A stretch of DNA of 64,000 nucleotides from NCBI GenBank assembly GCA_023399055.1, contig JAEWQV010000016.1, forward strand, positions 620,001 to 684,000, written 5' to 3'. Of this stretch, positions 26,471-34,517 are shown piece after piece. Under the pieces are notes generated by a model. It ran no database searches, was not told where the DNA came from, and was given only the letters and a program-made list of their open reading frames with translations. Source of the stretch: Bacillota bacterium (lineage in GTDB: Bacteria > Bacillota > Clostridia > Lachnospirales > Lachnospiraceae). Position 1 is the first letter of the stretch. Every line of letters starts with the position of its first letter. A program made the position numbers and the translations under genes.

Positions 26471-26944
26471 ATGGATAAAAAGCGTATGGCAATAATTCTC
26501 TTAATAACAGTAAATATTATCATGTTAATTATTGCAATAATAGTGGATCAAAGATTTTATAATGGAATCATTTTAGGTGCTACACTTAAAGTTAAGAGTA
26601 TAGCTATAGTTCTACTATGTGGAATAGGAATGCTATATGGAATAAAATCAAAAAAGCCTATGATAAAGAAAAAATACTCCCCCCTTCTAATATTAAGTAT
26701 CATCACTCCCGCATATTGGATTATGTTTTTACTTGCTATACCCAAAACCACGGTTGACGAAGCTATAACTTTACTTTCAAGTCAAGAAAGATTTGAAGCT
26801 GTAGATCTTGTACCAATAGATGAAGGTGTTTATTTTGGTAAGTCTTATGGGTATGTTTTGGCGGGTATGGAGGATGAAAAGATGATTTACAAGGTGTATT
26901 TTGAACCGAATGAAAGACAATACACATTTGAAGAAATAAAGTAA
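26471..26944 (+). CDS. Hypothetical membrane protein
   Basis: A 157-residue protein with three hydrophobic segments (~5-25 IILLITVNIIMLIIAIIV, ~40-56 IAIVLLCGIGMLYGI, ~70-88 LLILSIITPAYWIMFLLAI) and a soluble C-terminal ~65 residues. ATG 26471 is preferred because TGGAG lies 8 bp upstream; a GTG two codons earlier is possible. No family recognised. It stands alone between proA and an M42 peptidase. Confidence 0.65.
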   Translation: MDKKRMAIILLITVNIIMLIIAIIVDQRFYNGIILGATLKVKSIAIVLLCGIGMLYGIKSKKPMIKKKYSPLLILSIITPAYWIMFLLAIPKTTVDEAITLLSSQERFEAVDLVPIDEGVYFGKSYGYVLAGMEDEKMIYKVYFEPNERQYTFEEIK

Positions 26945-27379
26945 ATGGTGATTAATAAAAATTGACTAGACATAAAAGCTAAAGCTAAATGACTATATGC
27001 AAAAATGTAATAATACTAAAATGATTTCTGTGTTCTTTTCTGCAACGTCGTTTACACCTCTGGAGGATTCACTAATCATATAATTTATCTTTGTTCGATG
27101 GAGAAAGGGGATTTGCGCTTGGTGTTCTTCTTACGTGTTTTCGTTAACGATCCGTCATTGTTCTTCAGTACTTCTATACTGTTATTATTTATAAGACATC
27201 ATATAAGGTGAGTGTGGTTTCTTTGTGTGTCGTAAGTGAAAAGTCTGTGAAGAGAAATTGTGGAAAGTACTTGCTTGTTTTCTTGAATTTAATGAACTAT
27301 AATGAGGATAAAAGTTTGACAACCTAATCAAGATCAGGAAAATTATGAATAAAAAGTATAGGAATGATGGAGGATTTTT
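26945..27379 (+). other. Intergenic region before the M42 peptidase
   Basis: 435 bp with no open frame that has a ribosome binding site on either strand. The only supported element is a promoter near its right end (TTGTTT 27275-27280, TATAAT 27298-27303, 17-bp spacer). A TTGACA at 27316-27321 is a second candidate -35 but its -10 is weak. Confidence 0.5.
27275..27303 (+). promoter_or_regulatory. Probable promoter of the M42 peptidase gene
   Basis: TTGTTT and a perfect TATAAT separated by 17 bp, about 77 bp before the ATG. Confidence 0.45.
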
Positions 27380-28411
27380 ATGAAAACAATAGATTACATT
27401 ATAAAAACACTAGAAACATTAGTGAATATACCAAGCCCATCCGGATTTACTAAGGAAGTAATGGAATTTGTTAAGAAGGAAGCAGAAAACTTTGGGTATC
27501 TTGGTGAATACAATCAAAAGGGTGGATTAGTTATTCAGGTAAATGGAAAAGGACAGGAAACTGTTGGTATATCTGCACATGTAGATACCCTTGGAGCAAT
27601 GGTACGTTCCATTGATTCAGACGGTATGCTGCGCCTAACTTTAGTAGGAGGATTTACCTTACATAGTATTGAGGGAACCTATTGTAAAATTCACACTCGA
27701 GATGGTAGAAGTTATACGGGTACAATTTTGGCGAAAAGTCATTCTGTTCATACCTTTGATGATGCAAGAACCCTGGAGCGAGCAGAGAAAAATATGATGG
27801 TCCGAATTGATGAACCTGTTAAAAGCAAAGAAGATATTCTTGCTCTTGGCATACAACACGGTGATTATATAAGCTTTGATGCACAGTTTAGATATACTGA
27901 GAATGGATTTATTAAGTCACGCCATTTGGACGATAAGGCTTCCGTAGCTGTTTTGCTTGGTGTACTGAAAGAAATGTCAGAGGAGCAGTTTGTACCTGAT
28001 AAAAATGTTAAACTGGTAATCAGTAACTATGAAGAAGTAGGTTTTGGAGCAAGTTGGATACCACAAGAGATTAGTGAATTTATCGCTGTTGATATGGGGG
28101 CCGTTGGGGATGATTTAAATGGCACAGAATATGCTGTAACAATATGTGCAAAAGATTCTAGAGGACCATATGATTATGAATTAACAAATCATTTAATTGA
28201 ATTGGCGAAGGAGAATCAGATTGATTACGTGGTAGATATCTTCCCCCATTATGGTTCGGATGTTTCAGCAGCACTTGCAGCAGGTAATAATATTCGCGGT
28301 GGGTTAATTGGTCAGGGTGTTCATGCTTCTCATGGTATGGAAAGAACTCATGTGGATGGTCTTGATAATACCAAAAAGCTAATTAAAGCATATATTGGAA
28401 TGAATATTTAA
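27380..28411 (+). CDS. M42 family metallo-aminopeptidase
   Basis: A cytoplasmic co-catalytic di-zinc (or cobalt) aminopeptidase of 343 residues, the usual size for the M42 (glutamyl aminopeptidase / so-called CelM) family. Metal ligands and catalytic residues are visible in order: SAHVDTLGAM (His and Asp, ~75), SRHLDDKASVAVLLG (bridging Asp, ~182), NYEEVGFGAS (catalytic and ligand Glu, ~217), VDMGAVGDD (Asp, ~238) and HGMERTHVDGLDNT (His near the C-terminus). TGGAGG precedes the ATG. It probably trims peptides during protein turnover. Older annotations as endoglucanase are not supported by the fold. Confidence 0.92.
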   Translation: MKTIDYIIKTLETLVNIPSPSGFTKEVMEFVKKEAENFGYLGEYNQKGGLVIQVNGKGQETVGISAHVDTLGAMVRSIDSDGMLRLTLVGGFTLHSIEGTYCKIHTRDGRSYTGTILAKSHSVHTFDDARTLERAEKNMMVRIDEPVKSKEDILALGIQHGDYISFDAQFRYTENGFIKSRHLDDKASVAVLLGVLKEMSEEQFVPDKNVKLVISNYEEVGFGASWIPQEISEFIAVDMGAVGDDLNGTEYAVTICAKDSRGPYDYELTNHLIELAKENQIDYVVDIFPHYGSDVSAALAAGNNIRGGLIGQGVHASHGMERTHVDGLDNTKKLIKAYIGMNI

Positions 28412-28493
28412 TTTCATAATAAAACTTTTTTCACCTTTCTTTTCTTTCTTCATAAAATAATTATGGAACAAGAAAAAAGAAAGGGTATATCAA

Positions 28494-29018
28494 TTGAGTA
28501 ATAGATATCATTCAAATCCAACAGATACTTCCAGACATCATAGAGATATGCACGGTCAACAATTTGAAAGAGAAGATTCCCGCAGACCAAGAAGGGGCTC
28601 TGAATCAGACATGCAGAGAGATATGCAAAGAGAAATGCAAAGAGAGATGCAAAGGGGCATGGGACCTGATTTTCCACCAGGGGCACCTGGAATGGGACAA
28701 ATGCCAAGAACTGCACCACCTAATTTTACACCAGAGGGACCTGGGATGGAAAGAGGCCAGCTGGGTATTCCAGGCCAGGGACCAGAACAGTTTGGTGCTC
28801 CTAGACGCGGTGGTGGAGGTTTGCCTCCAAATAGACCAAGAGAACTTCAAAGATGCGTAAATAGATTCACTTATATTTGGCTCATTAATGGCAGTAACTT
28901 CTGGTTCTTTCCTACCTTTGTTGGAAGACAATTTGTTCAGGGATTTCGATGGAGAAGAAATCGTTGGGAATTTGAATCCATCAATTTAAGAAGAATCTTT
29001 TTCTTCCGTTGCTTCTAA
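28494..29018 (+). CDS. Arg/Gly/Pro-rich low-complexity protein with conserved aromatic C-terminus
   Basis: A 174-residue protein starting at TTG with AAAGGG upstream. The N-terminal two thirds are low complexity: charged, then repeats of M-Q-R-E/D (about residues 40-56), then Pro/Gly/Met-rich sequence with PGMGQMP and GRGGGGLPP-like stretches. The final ~55 residues are different, compact and aromatic (RFTYIWLINGSNFWFFPTFV, then FRWRRNRWEFESINLR). I recall the aromatic tail as a family found in clostridia, attached to variable low-complexity fronts; no function is known to me. A good terminator follows, which supports it being a real gene. Confidence 0.65.
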   Translation: MSNRYHSNPTDTSRHHRDMHGQQFEREDSRRPRRGSESDMQRDMQREMQREMQRGMGPDFPPGAPGMGQMPRTAPPNFTPEGPGMERGQLGIPGQGPEQFGAPRRGGGGLPPNRPRELQRCVNRFTYIWLINGSNFWFFPTFVGRQFVQGFRWRRNRWEFESINLRRIFFFRCF

Positions 29019-29101
29019 GTGGTTCTAGAAATATCGATAGAATATACATGGTAGATAATTTCAATACTTTGTAGCGTATTAGAACTGATAATATTGAGGA
29101 T

Positions 29102-29146
29102 AAGAAAGAGGCTATCCCTAATCAATGGGGAAGCCTCTTTCTTTTT
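29102..29146. terminator. Terminator between the low-complexity gene and lgt
   Basis: A 12-bp perfect stem AAGAAAGAGGCT (29102-29113) with AGCCTCTTTCTT (29132-29143), extended inward by TCCC/GGGGA pairing, followed by T residues. Between convergent genes; the A-rich 5' side makes it able to serve the minus strand too. Confidence 0.8.
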
Positions 29147-29182
29147 GCCATAATAAAATTATTTTATTTATACAATTAATTA

Positions 29183-29956
29183 TTATTCAACAGTTTTATT
29201 CAACTTACGAGCCTGAAGTCCTCTTATTATTACAATAGCAAGACCTATTAGGAATAGGAAAATAGCAATAAATTGAGAAGTGGAGAGAGCTCCAATAGTT
29301 CCACGTTCCAAGTCACCACGGAAGAATTCGATAATAAAACGACCAGCACTATAAAAAATTAAATAAAAGCCAGCAACTTGTCCATCTGCTTTTACCTTCC
29401 TCGAAATTAATACAAGTGCAATAAAGTTTAAGAAGTTAAGTGCACTAGAAATTGGTTGAGTAGGGATTAAACTTACATTATTCGGTGCATAGGAGGATTC
29501 ATGAAAGGTGATTCCAAAGGAGCTTTCGGTTTCATGACCATAACAACAGCCTGCTAATATACAGCCCATTCGACCAAAGCCTTGGGCTAAAGCAATAGAA
29601 GGCATTACAAGATCAAAATATTGAAGAAAATTAAGCTTCTTTAGTTTACAGAATAAAAATCCGGAGAAAATGCCACCGATAATACCACCGTATACAACAA
29701 AACCTTCCGATACTTTTAATAAAATAGCTGGATCTGCAATAATTTCCTTTAGCTGTGTAATAATGTAAAGTACTTTAGCGCCAATAATACCTCCAATTAA
29801 GCACCACCAAAATAGGGAGAAGATTAATTCATATTGCATACCTTTCTTTTTCGCTCTGTATTCCGTCACTAGGTAAGCGGAGATGGCACCAATTGCAATC
29901 ATTAGACCATAGCCGTACAGAGTAAATGGGCCAATGGTAAGTAATTCATTCTTCAT
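29183..29956 (-). CDS. lgt: Prolipoprotein diacylglyceryl transferase
   Basis: An integral membrane enzyme that transfers diacylglycerol from phosphatidylglycerol to the lipobox cysteine of prelipoproteins. The 257-residue protein has about seven membrane segments and the family features YGLMIAIGAISAYLV, FVVYGGIIGGIFSGF and GRMGCILAGCCYG, the last corresponding to the Lgt signature region, here Cys-rich, followed by PTQPISSALNF and FYLIFYSAGRFIIEFFRGD. AAAGGAA precedes the ATG. The signature region differs from the classical GRxGNFxN form, as in other clostridial Lgt homologues. It would modify the lipoproteins of the mannan locus in this window, among others. Confidence 0.9.
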   Translation of the reverse strand: MKNELLTIGPFTLYGYGLMIAIGAISAYLVTEYRAKKKGMQYELIFSLFWWCLIGGIIGAKVLYIITQLKEIIADPAILLKVSEGFVVYGGIIGGIFSGFLFCKLKKLNFLQYFDLVMPSIALAQGFGRMGCILAGCCYGHETESSFGITFHESSYAPNNVSLIPTQPISSALNFLNFIALVLISRKVKADGQVAGFYLIFYSAGRFIIEFFRGDLERGTIGALSTSQFIAIFLFLIGLAIVIIRGLQARKLNKTVE

Positions 29957-30045
29957 CTTTTATTCCTTTCGTATGTTAAATATGTAATGTAATAAGTATA
30001 CCTAATTTTATAGAAAAAGAAAATAGTAATCTTTTAAAACCTATA

Positions 30046-30074
30046 TTGACAACAAAACATTGTTATGTTACATT
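30046..30074 (+). promoter_or_regulatory. Promoter of the YhbD-type regulator gene
   Basis: Perfect TTGACA (30046-30051), 17-bp spacer, TACATT (30069-30074), 45 bp before the ATG. Confidence 0.65.
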
Positions 30075-30098
30075 AAAAACATGAAACAAAACAATGTT
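30056..30098. promoter_or_regulatory. Pair of AACA-N-TGTT operator-like palindromes
   Basis: AACATTGTT (30056-30064) lies between the -35 and -10 boxes, and its exact reverse complement AACAATGTT (30090-30098) lies just after the expected transcription start. Each is a perfect 4+1+4 palindrome, and their centres are 34 bp apart. This placement fits repression by the adjacent helix-turn-helix protein. Confidence 0.5.
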
Positions 30099-30118
30099 AC
30101 GATAAGGAGGTGTTACGA

Positions 30119-30751
30119 ATGAATTTAATTTCTAAAAAAGATTTACTTGCAATCACCGGAATATCCTATGGGCAACTATATCGCTGGAAAAGAGAACGAT
30201 TAATACCGGATGAATGGTTTATTAAGCAATCAGCCTATACGGGTCAGGAAACCTTTTTTCCGAGAGAGCAGATATTAAGTAGAGTTCACTCAATACTTGA
30301 GATGAAAGACTCCTATTCCTTAGACGAACTCGCAAAGATATTGTCTCCAGAAACTTCATCCTCCAGGATTCCATATACAAATTTAGAGCAGATCGTCGAG
30401 ATTTCTCCTACTATTTTGAAATCAATGCCGGAGGTATTTGGAACAGAAAACTATGAGTTAATTGATATTGTGTTGGCAGCTACAATAACACAAGCAACCA
30501 AGAAGCTTAATTTATCCGAGGACCAAATAATTGAATTGCTTCAAAAGAGTATAACACCGGCAAAAAGTAGAAAAGTAACCAGTCTTATTTGTAATGTTTT
30601 CTATGTGGGAGAGGAATATCATACAGTCTTTTACCCAAATCAGTTACAAATAGCTTTTGACAGTGAGATTGAAGTGAAAGAACAAGTTTCAATGAGTGAA
30701 ATTACGGATATGATGAAACTAAAATACAAGCATCTTTTTTTGAAAAACTAG
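30119..30751 (+). CDS. YhbD family (DUF4004) MerR-like DNA-binding protein
   Basis: A 210-residue protein whose N-terminal ~70 residues form a MerR-like helix-turn-helix (ISKKDLLAITGISYGQLYRW, then LIPDEWF and the ETFFPREQILSRV segment). The remainder is helical and lacks a known effector domain. This matches the B. subtilis YhbD/DUF4004 family. The start is ATG 30119 with AAGGAGG at 8-bp spacing. It is followed by a bactofilin-like gene, the same order as yhbD-yhbE in Bacillus, so it probably regulates that partner. Two operator-like palindromes in its own promoter suggest autoregulation. Confidence 0.85.
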   Translation: MNLISKKDLLAITGISYGQLYRWKRERLIPDEWFIKQSAYTGQETFFPREQILSRVHSILEMKDSYSLDELAKILSPETSSSRIPYTNLEQIVEISPTILKSMPEVFGTENYELIDIVLAATITQATKKLNLSEDQIIELLQKSITPAKSRKVTSLICNVFYVGEEYHTVFYPNQLQIAFDSEIEVKEQVSMSEITDMMKLKYKHLFLKN

Positions 30752-30790
30752 AAATATTGAAAACATAAATAGAAGGGAGGAAAAGAAAAT

Positions 30791-31402
30791 ATGTCTAATT
30801 TTAATATGGGTGGTATTGGTAAAATTAATGGAGGGCAGTATGACAATATGAATATTGAGGGTGTGAGCAGCTGCTCCAGTGACATTAAAGCAAAGAATAT
30901 ACACATTGAAGGTGTATTTACCTGTTCCGGAGAAGTGCAAGCTGAAACTTTATATTGTGAAGGAGTTTGTGATTTTAAAGCTAATATTCGTACGAATACT
31001 CTTACGGTAGAGGGAGTCCTCAATGAGAAGGAAGGAACAAAGATTGAGGCTCAAAGGATTGATTGTGATGGTGTCATTCGTACAAATGGTGAGATTTATG
31101 CAGATGTATTGTATGCAAATGGATGTGTAAGTGCAAAAGAAATCTATGGTGATCAAATAAAAATTAATACTCATGTATCGGTTAATCGAATTAAGAGATT
31201 GATTAATTCTGTAAAATCAGAAATCAAATTAATTGAGGCTACGACGGTTGAGTTAAGCGGTGTAATGGTCGATACTATAAATGCACAGGATGTCAAAATA
31301 GGACCCAATTGCAGGGTTGATACCATAGATTGTAATGGAACACTTTCCATAGACAGTAGTTCAAATGTGAAGAATATTACAGGAAATTATACGAGATTAT
31401 AG
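30791..31402 (+). CDS. Bactofilin-like polymer-forming protein (YhbE/YhbF type)
   Basis: A 203-residue protein made of short beta repeats, for example NIEGVSSCSSDIKAKNIHIE, then GVFTCSGEVQAETL, GVCDFKANIRTNTL and CDGVIRTNGEIYADVL. The pattern recurs every ~18-20 residues, as in a right-handed beta solenoid. Bactofilin-type proteins polymerise into cytoplasmic filaments or patches. A non-repeat insertion (~135-155, VNRIKRLINSVKSEIKLIEA) interrupts the solenoid. GAAGGGAGG precedes the ATG. Paired with a YhbD-type regulator as in Bacillus yhbDEF. The cellular role is unknown. Confidence 0.82.
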   Translation: MSNFNMGGIGKINGGQYDNMNIEGVSSCSSDIKAKNIHIEGVFTCSGEVQAETLYCEGVCDFKANIRTNTLTVEGVLNEKEGTKIEAQRIDCDGVIRTNGEIYADVLYANGCVSAKEIYGDQIKINTHVSVNRIKRLINSVKSEIKLIEATTVELSGVMVDTINAQDVKIGPNCRVDTIDCNGTLSIDSSSNVKNITGNYTRL

Positions 31403-31500
31403 AAGACTTTGGGTAAAGCAGAATGAAATAAGCACGAGTTACATATCTATTTAGCAATGATATCTTGTGTTTTACTCCAAGAATTCGAAGGAGGTTATTC

Positions 31501-32172
31501 ATGCTTACAATAAATACGGATTTTATAAAAAACTCATTTGAATTTTGGGAAAAAATTGATGAGGAAACCAGGGATTATTTTTTGCAAAGTATTGCATTAG
31601 TTAATTATACACAAGGTAATAATATCTATAATGCGTTAAATGATTGTGTGGGTGTTTTGTTGGTGAAAACAGGGGGATTACGTGCCTATATTCTTTCTGA
31701 AGATGGGAGAGATGTTACCTTATACCGACTTGGCCCAGGTGATATCTGCGTTCTTTCTGCGTCCTGTCTGTTAAAAAATATAACATTTGATGTATATATT
31801 GATGCAGAGGTGGATTCAGAAGTCTATATGATTAATTCCTATACTTACTCTAAGATACAAGAAAAAAATGTTTATGTAGAGAACTTTACGCTTAAACTTG
31901 CGGTAGATCGTTTTTCAGATGTTATGTGGGCGATTGAACAAATGTTATTTATGAAAATAGACCGTAGACTGGCAACCTTTTTATTTGACGAAGCTACAAA
32001 GAGTAATACACTTAATATCAAAATGACACATGAACAGATGGCAAAATATGTGGGAAGTGCAAGAGAGGTTGTTTCAAGAATGTTAAAGCAATTTGAACGA
32101 GATGGATTAATTGAAATGAAACGAGGCGGGCTGCGAATTCTTGATAAGGAAAAACTTAAGGAGTTGTTATAG
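31501..32172 (+). CDS. Crp/Fnr family transcriptional regulator
   Basis: A 223-residue regulator with an N-terminal cyclic-nucleotide-binding-like beta barrel (~15-125; VKTGGLRAYILSEDGRDVTL and YRLGPGDICVLSASC), a dimer helix, and a C-terminal winged helix (~165-220; MTHEQMAKYVGSAREVVSRM). The recognition helix AREVVSRML keeps the Arg and Glu used by CRP and the Ser-Arg used by FNR. The pattern LGPGDICVLSASCLL is typical of clostridial members that do not bind cAMP. ATG 31501 follows AAGGAGG; an upstream in-frame extension has no SD. It is convergent with the thioredoxin-ferredoxin operon, whose upstream region has a TGTGA-N5-TCACA site. Confidence 0.9.
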   Translation: MLTINTDFIKNSFEFWEKIDEETRDYFLQSIALVNYTQGNNIYNALNDCVGVLLVKTGGLRAYILSEDGRDVTLYRLGPGDICVLSASCLLKNITFDVYIDAEVDSEVYMINSYTYSKIQEKNVYVENFTLKLAVDRFSDVMWAIEQMLFMKIDRRLATFLFDEATKSNTLNIKMTHEQMAKYVGSAREVVSRMLKQFERDGLIEMKRGGLRILDKEKLKELL

Positions 32173-32233
32173 GATAGTAATTCTTAAGTACAATTAATTG
32201 CACTACGGCCTAATTTAATTAATAAGATTTAAT

Positions 32234-32281
32234 ATAACAACAGCTTCCCGCAAAATGTTTTGCGTAGGAAGCTGTTGTTAT
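32234..32281. terminator. Terminator between the Crp-like gene and the ferredoxin operon
   Basis: A 15-bp perfect outer stem (32234-32248 with 32267-32281) continues into CGCAAAA/TTTTGCG (32249-32255, 32258-32264), giving about 22 paired positions. It is a very stable hairpin between convergent genes and probably terminates both. Confidence 0.75.
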
Positions 32282-32293
32282 GTTGTAAAATTA

Positions 32294-32869
32294 TTATTCC
32301 TTATTATAATTTTTGGTTTTGCAGATAAGCTGTGTCATTGTTCCCATAGGGCAATAGATACACCAGGATCTAGGTTTATAGAGTATCATGGTAATTAAAC
32401 CAAGTAATGTGGAAGTTAGCATAACGCTGTAAAATCCAAAGGAGAACTGCGCTACAAATCCACCTATTTCATTATGATATGCCCAATGCCAGGGAAGGTT
32501 TATGGTCCAGAATAAGGTAACAACCTGCGAAAGAGATTTTGCATTAGCAGCAACTAAGTAGGTATTCCATATCATTATGATGAACATTGTAAGAAAGAAT
32601 AATAAAAATAGATATCGGAAGATTTTATGCTTCATCCATCCTGGAGTCTTACGCTTTTTTGATAAATTAAGCTTACTTCCTAGTATTTCAAAAAGCTGCC
32701 CTCTACCACAATAGTAATTACAGTAAGTCTTATTGCTCCCAACGATTGCAAATAATAATGGGATACAAAAACATAGCATACCAATCCATGCAAAAAGTAT
32801 ATTAAAAAATCCTAAGGTTAGATAAATAACAGATGCTATCCAAAGATAATCCTTCCAATGTTTTTTCAT
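32294..32869 (-). CDS. Membrane iron-sulfur protein, NapH/polyferredoxin-like
   Basis: A 191-residue membrane protein with about four hydrophobic segments and two Cys clusters, CNYYCGRGQ (~45-53) and WCIYCPMG near the C-terminus. This is the arrangement of the Fer4_5 (NapH/NosR/CcoG-like) membrane electron carriers. ATG 32869 overlaps the ferredoxin stop as ATGA, with GGAGG upstream; a longer frame to 32935 lacks support. It probably passes electrons between the membrane and the ferredoxin and thioredoxin encoded just upstream. No quinone or heme motif seen. Confidence 0.8.
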   Translation of the reverse strand: MKKHWKDYLWIASVIYLTLGFFNILFAWIGMLCFCIPLLFAIVGSNKTYCNYYCGRGQLFEILGSKLNLSKKRKTPGWMKHKIFRYLFLLFFLTMFIIMIWNTYLVAANAKSLSQVVTLFWTINLPWHWAYHNEIGGFVAQFSFGFYSVMLTSTLLGLITMILYKPRSWCIYCPMGTMTQLICKTKNYNKE

Positions 32870-33063
32870 TCCTGCACCTCCATTCGGATAGCATCTGCGG
32901 GACAATGTTTTGAACATTTTCCACAGCCAATACAAGCTGCCTCATCTACTAAAGCGTAAATTCCTCGGTAAACGGTAATTGCAGCTTTGGGGCATTTCTT
33001 CATACATACGCCGCAAGCAACGCAATCGTCTTTATTAACTACCGCAATTTTCTTTATTTTCAT
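32866..33063 (-). CDS. 2[4Fe-4S] ferredoxin
   Basis: A 65-residue protein with two complete C-x2-C-x2-C-x3-CP clusters (Cys 14, 17, 20, 24 and 44, 47, 50, 54), as in clostridial low-potential electron carriers. It lies 6 bp after trxA with no strong SD, so translation is probably coupled, and its stop overlaps the membrane Fe-S protein start. The operon thioredoxin-ferredoxin-membrane carrier suggests electron flow between ferredoxin and thiol pools. Confidence 0.93.
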   Translation of the reverse strand: MKIKKIAVVNKDDCVACGVCMKKCPKAAITVYRGIYALVDEAACIGCGKCSKHCPADAIRMEVQE

Positions 33064-33069
33064 AAGCGA

Positions 33070-33381
33070 TTATGCGTTAATCATTTGCAGAATTGCAGCC
33101 TTTGGCTTAGCACCTACAGAACTTTGAACAACCTTGCCATCTTTTACAATTGCTAAGGTTGGTATACTCATAACCTTAAATGCTAAAGCAAGTTCGTGCT
33201 GTTCATCAATATTAATTTTTCCAACCTTTACATTGGAATTCTCACCTGCAATTTCATCAATAATAGGGGATACCATTCTACAGGGTCCGCACCAGGTTGC
33301 CCAAAAGTCGAGTAATACCGGTTGAGTGGATTTTAAAACCTCTTTTTCAAAATTTTCCTTGGTTATTGTTAGTACTGACAT
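33070..33381 (-). CDS. trxA: Thioredoxin
   Basis: A 103-residue thioredoxin with the active site WCGPC (Cys 31 and 34), the cis-Pro loop MSIPTLAIVKDG, and a normal length and fold. It reduces protein disulfides in the cytoplasm. AAAGGAGC precedes the ATG. It is first in a three-gene operon with a ferredoxin and a membrane Fe-S protein; no thioredoxin reductase is adjacent. A CRP-like palindrome lies 60 bp upstream of the start. Confidence 0.96.
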   Translation of the reverse strand: MSVLTITKENFEKEVLKSTQPVLLDFWATWCGPCRMVSPIIDEIAGENSNVKVGKINIDEQHELALAFKVMSIPTLAIVKDGKVVQSSVGAKPKAAILQMINA

Positions 33382-33440
33382 ATTAACAGCTCCTTTATAA
33401 ATGTTATATTTAAGTTATACTATAATTAAATTTAGGATTC

Positions 33441-33455
33441 TGTGATAATGTCACA
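33441..33455. promoter_or_regulatory. CRP/FNR-like operator upstream of trxA
   Basis: TGTGATAATGTCACA is a perfect TGTGA-N5-TCACA palindrome, centred 67 bp before the trxA start. If the minus-strand TATAAC at 33419-33414 is the -10 box, transcription would start near 33407 and the site would be centred about 41 bp upstream, the classic class II activator position. The neighbouring Crp/Fnr gene is the obvious candidate regulator. The -10 choice is inference. Confidence 0.55.
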
Positions 33456-33632
33456 TATAACAAAAATAATTTTATTACGGTAAAGTTCTAATGAATCTAA
33501 TTTTAATGAAACTAATTTTAATGAAACTAATAAATAGATACTAAGGATTAAGGCTGTTAATAAACATAATAGATGAAATGTAGAATAATACCTATTATAA
33601 ATAGCTTTTACTTTAAGATATAACTAACAATT

Positions 33633-34517
33633 TCATGTTCCTTGTATCTTATGTATTTGCTCCAAGGTCGGTGGATTTAACGGAATAGGAAAGTTCTCGC
33701 AAGCACAGCCTGCGGTTGCACAAGCAAAACGTACGAGCTCATCATCGTCCATACCCATATGAAGTGCATAGATGGTTCCTGCCTTAAAGCTATCACCAGC
33801 GCCTAAAGTACTAACAACATTGACCTCATAAGGTTTAAAATATTTTGGCTCTTGATTCTTCCGTCCATACATAACATCGTTTTCTCCAAATGTAAAAATA
33901 ATTAAACCTTCAGAATGTTGGGTATACAACTCATAGAGTTCCTGAATAGTTTTATTTGGGTAAGCATCCCTAAGGTGCTGATGGGAGATTGCATTCACAG
34001 AACAGTGTTTATTTAATTGGCTGTCATAAGCACAATCGATGGTGGCAAATTGTTTCTTGTATTTTTGACATAGGGTAACGATTTGTTCGCCAAAATATGG
34101 ATCCGTACCAACTACAGTGCAGTTTTTAATACTTTCTTCGTCTGGTTGCTCATACCAAGGCAGTTCACGGCTGAAATATTTTCCGAACTGGCCAAAAACG
34201 GTACGGGTGTTTTGATCAATAATTACATGATCAATGACACCTTGAAAACCTTTCTCATTTATTAGCTTGCTGGTATCGACGAATTTGTTGTTAAAATAGT
34301 CCAGGATAAGTTCCGCATTATCTTCGCCTAAGTGAGTGCCACCCAAAACAAGGTTACATCCAAGCGATGCAATGATTGCTGCAGCTGTTCCGGTTTCACC
34401 ACCCAGCAAATGGTATCTTTCCTTTATTTCTGCATAACCATCTGCTTTTGGGTATTGACCATACAGTAGAAAACTTTGTGTTGTCATTATCTGTCCATAA
34501 AGATAAATATAATTCAT
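33633..34517 (-). CDS. PfkB family sugar/nucleoside kinase
   Basis: A 294-residue ribokinase-fold kinase. The N-terminal region has LLGGETGTAAAIIASLG (~38-54, sugar-binding GG motif), and the C-terminal signature is STLGAGDSFKAGTIYAL (~240), where the Asp of GAGDS is the catalytic base. ATG 34517 is preferred because CGGAGG lies 9 bp upstream; ten more codons are open. No neighbouring sugar pathway gene shows the substrate, which could be fructose, ribose, a deoxy sugar acid or a nucleoside. Monocistronic. Confidence 0.88.
   Translation of the reverse strand: MNYIYLYGQIMTTQSFLLYGQYPKADGYAEIKERYHLLGGETGTAAAIIASLGCNLVLGGTHLGEDNAELILDYFNNKFVDTSKLINEKGFQGVIDHVIIDQNTRTVFGQFGKYFSRELPWYEQPDEESIKNCTVVGTDPYFGEQIVTLCQKYKKQFATIDCAYDSQLNKHCSVNAISHQHLRDAYPNKTIQELYELYTQHSEGLIIFTFGENDVMYGRKNQEPKYFKPYEVNVVSTLGAGDSFKAGTIYALHMGMDDDELVRFACATAGCACENFPIPLNPPTLEQIHKIQGT

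Noticed and set aside
26945..27379. Degraded gene in the 435-bp gap
   Set aside because: No stretch of protein-like translation with a start signal was found on either strand.
28564..28931. Overlapping frames on both strands over the low-complexity gene
   Set aside because: Repetitive sequence opens all frames; only the 28494-29018 frame has an SD, a matching terminator and a conserved-looking C-terminus.
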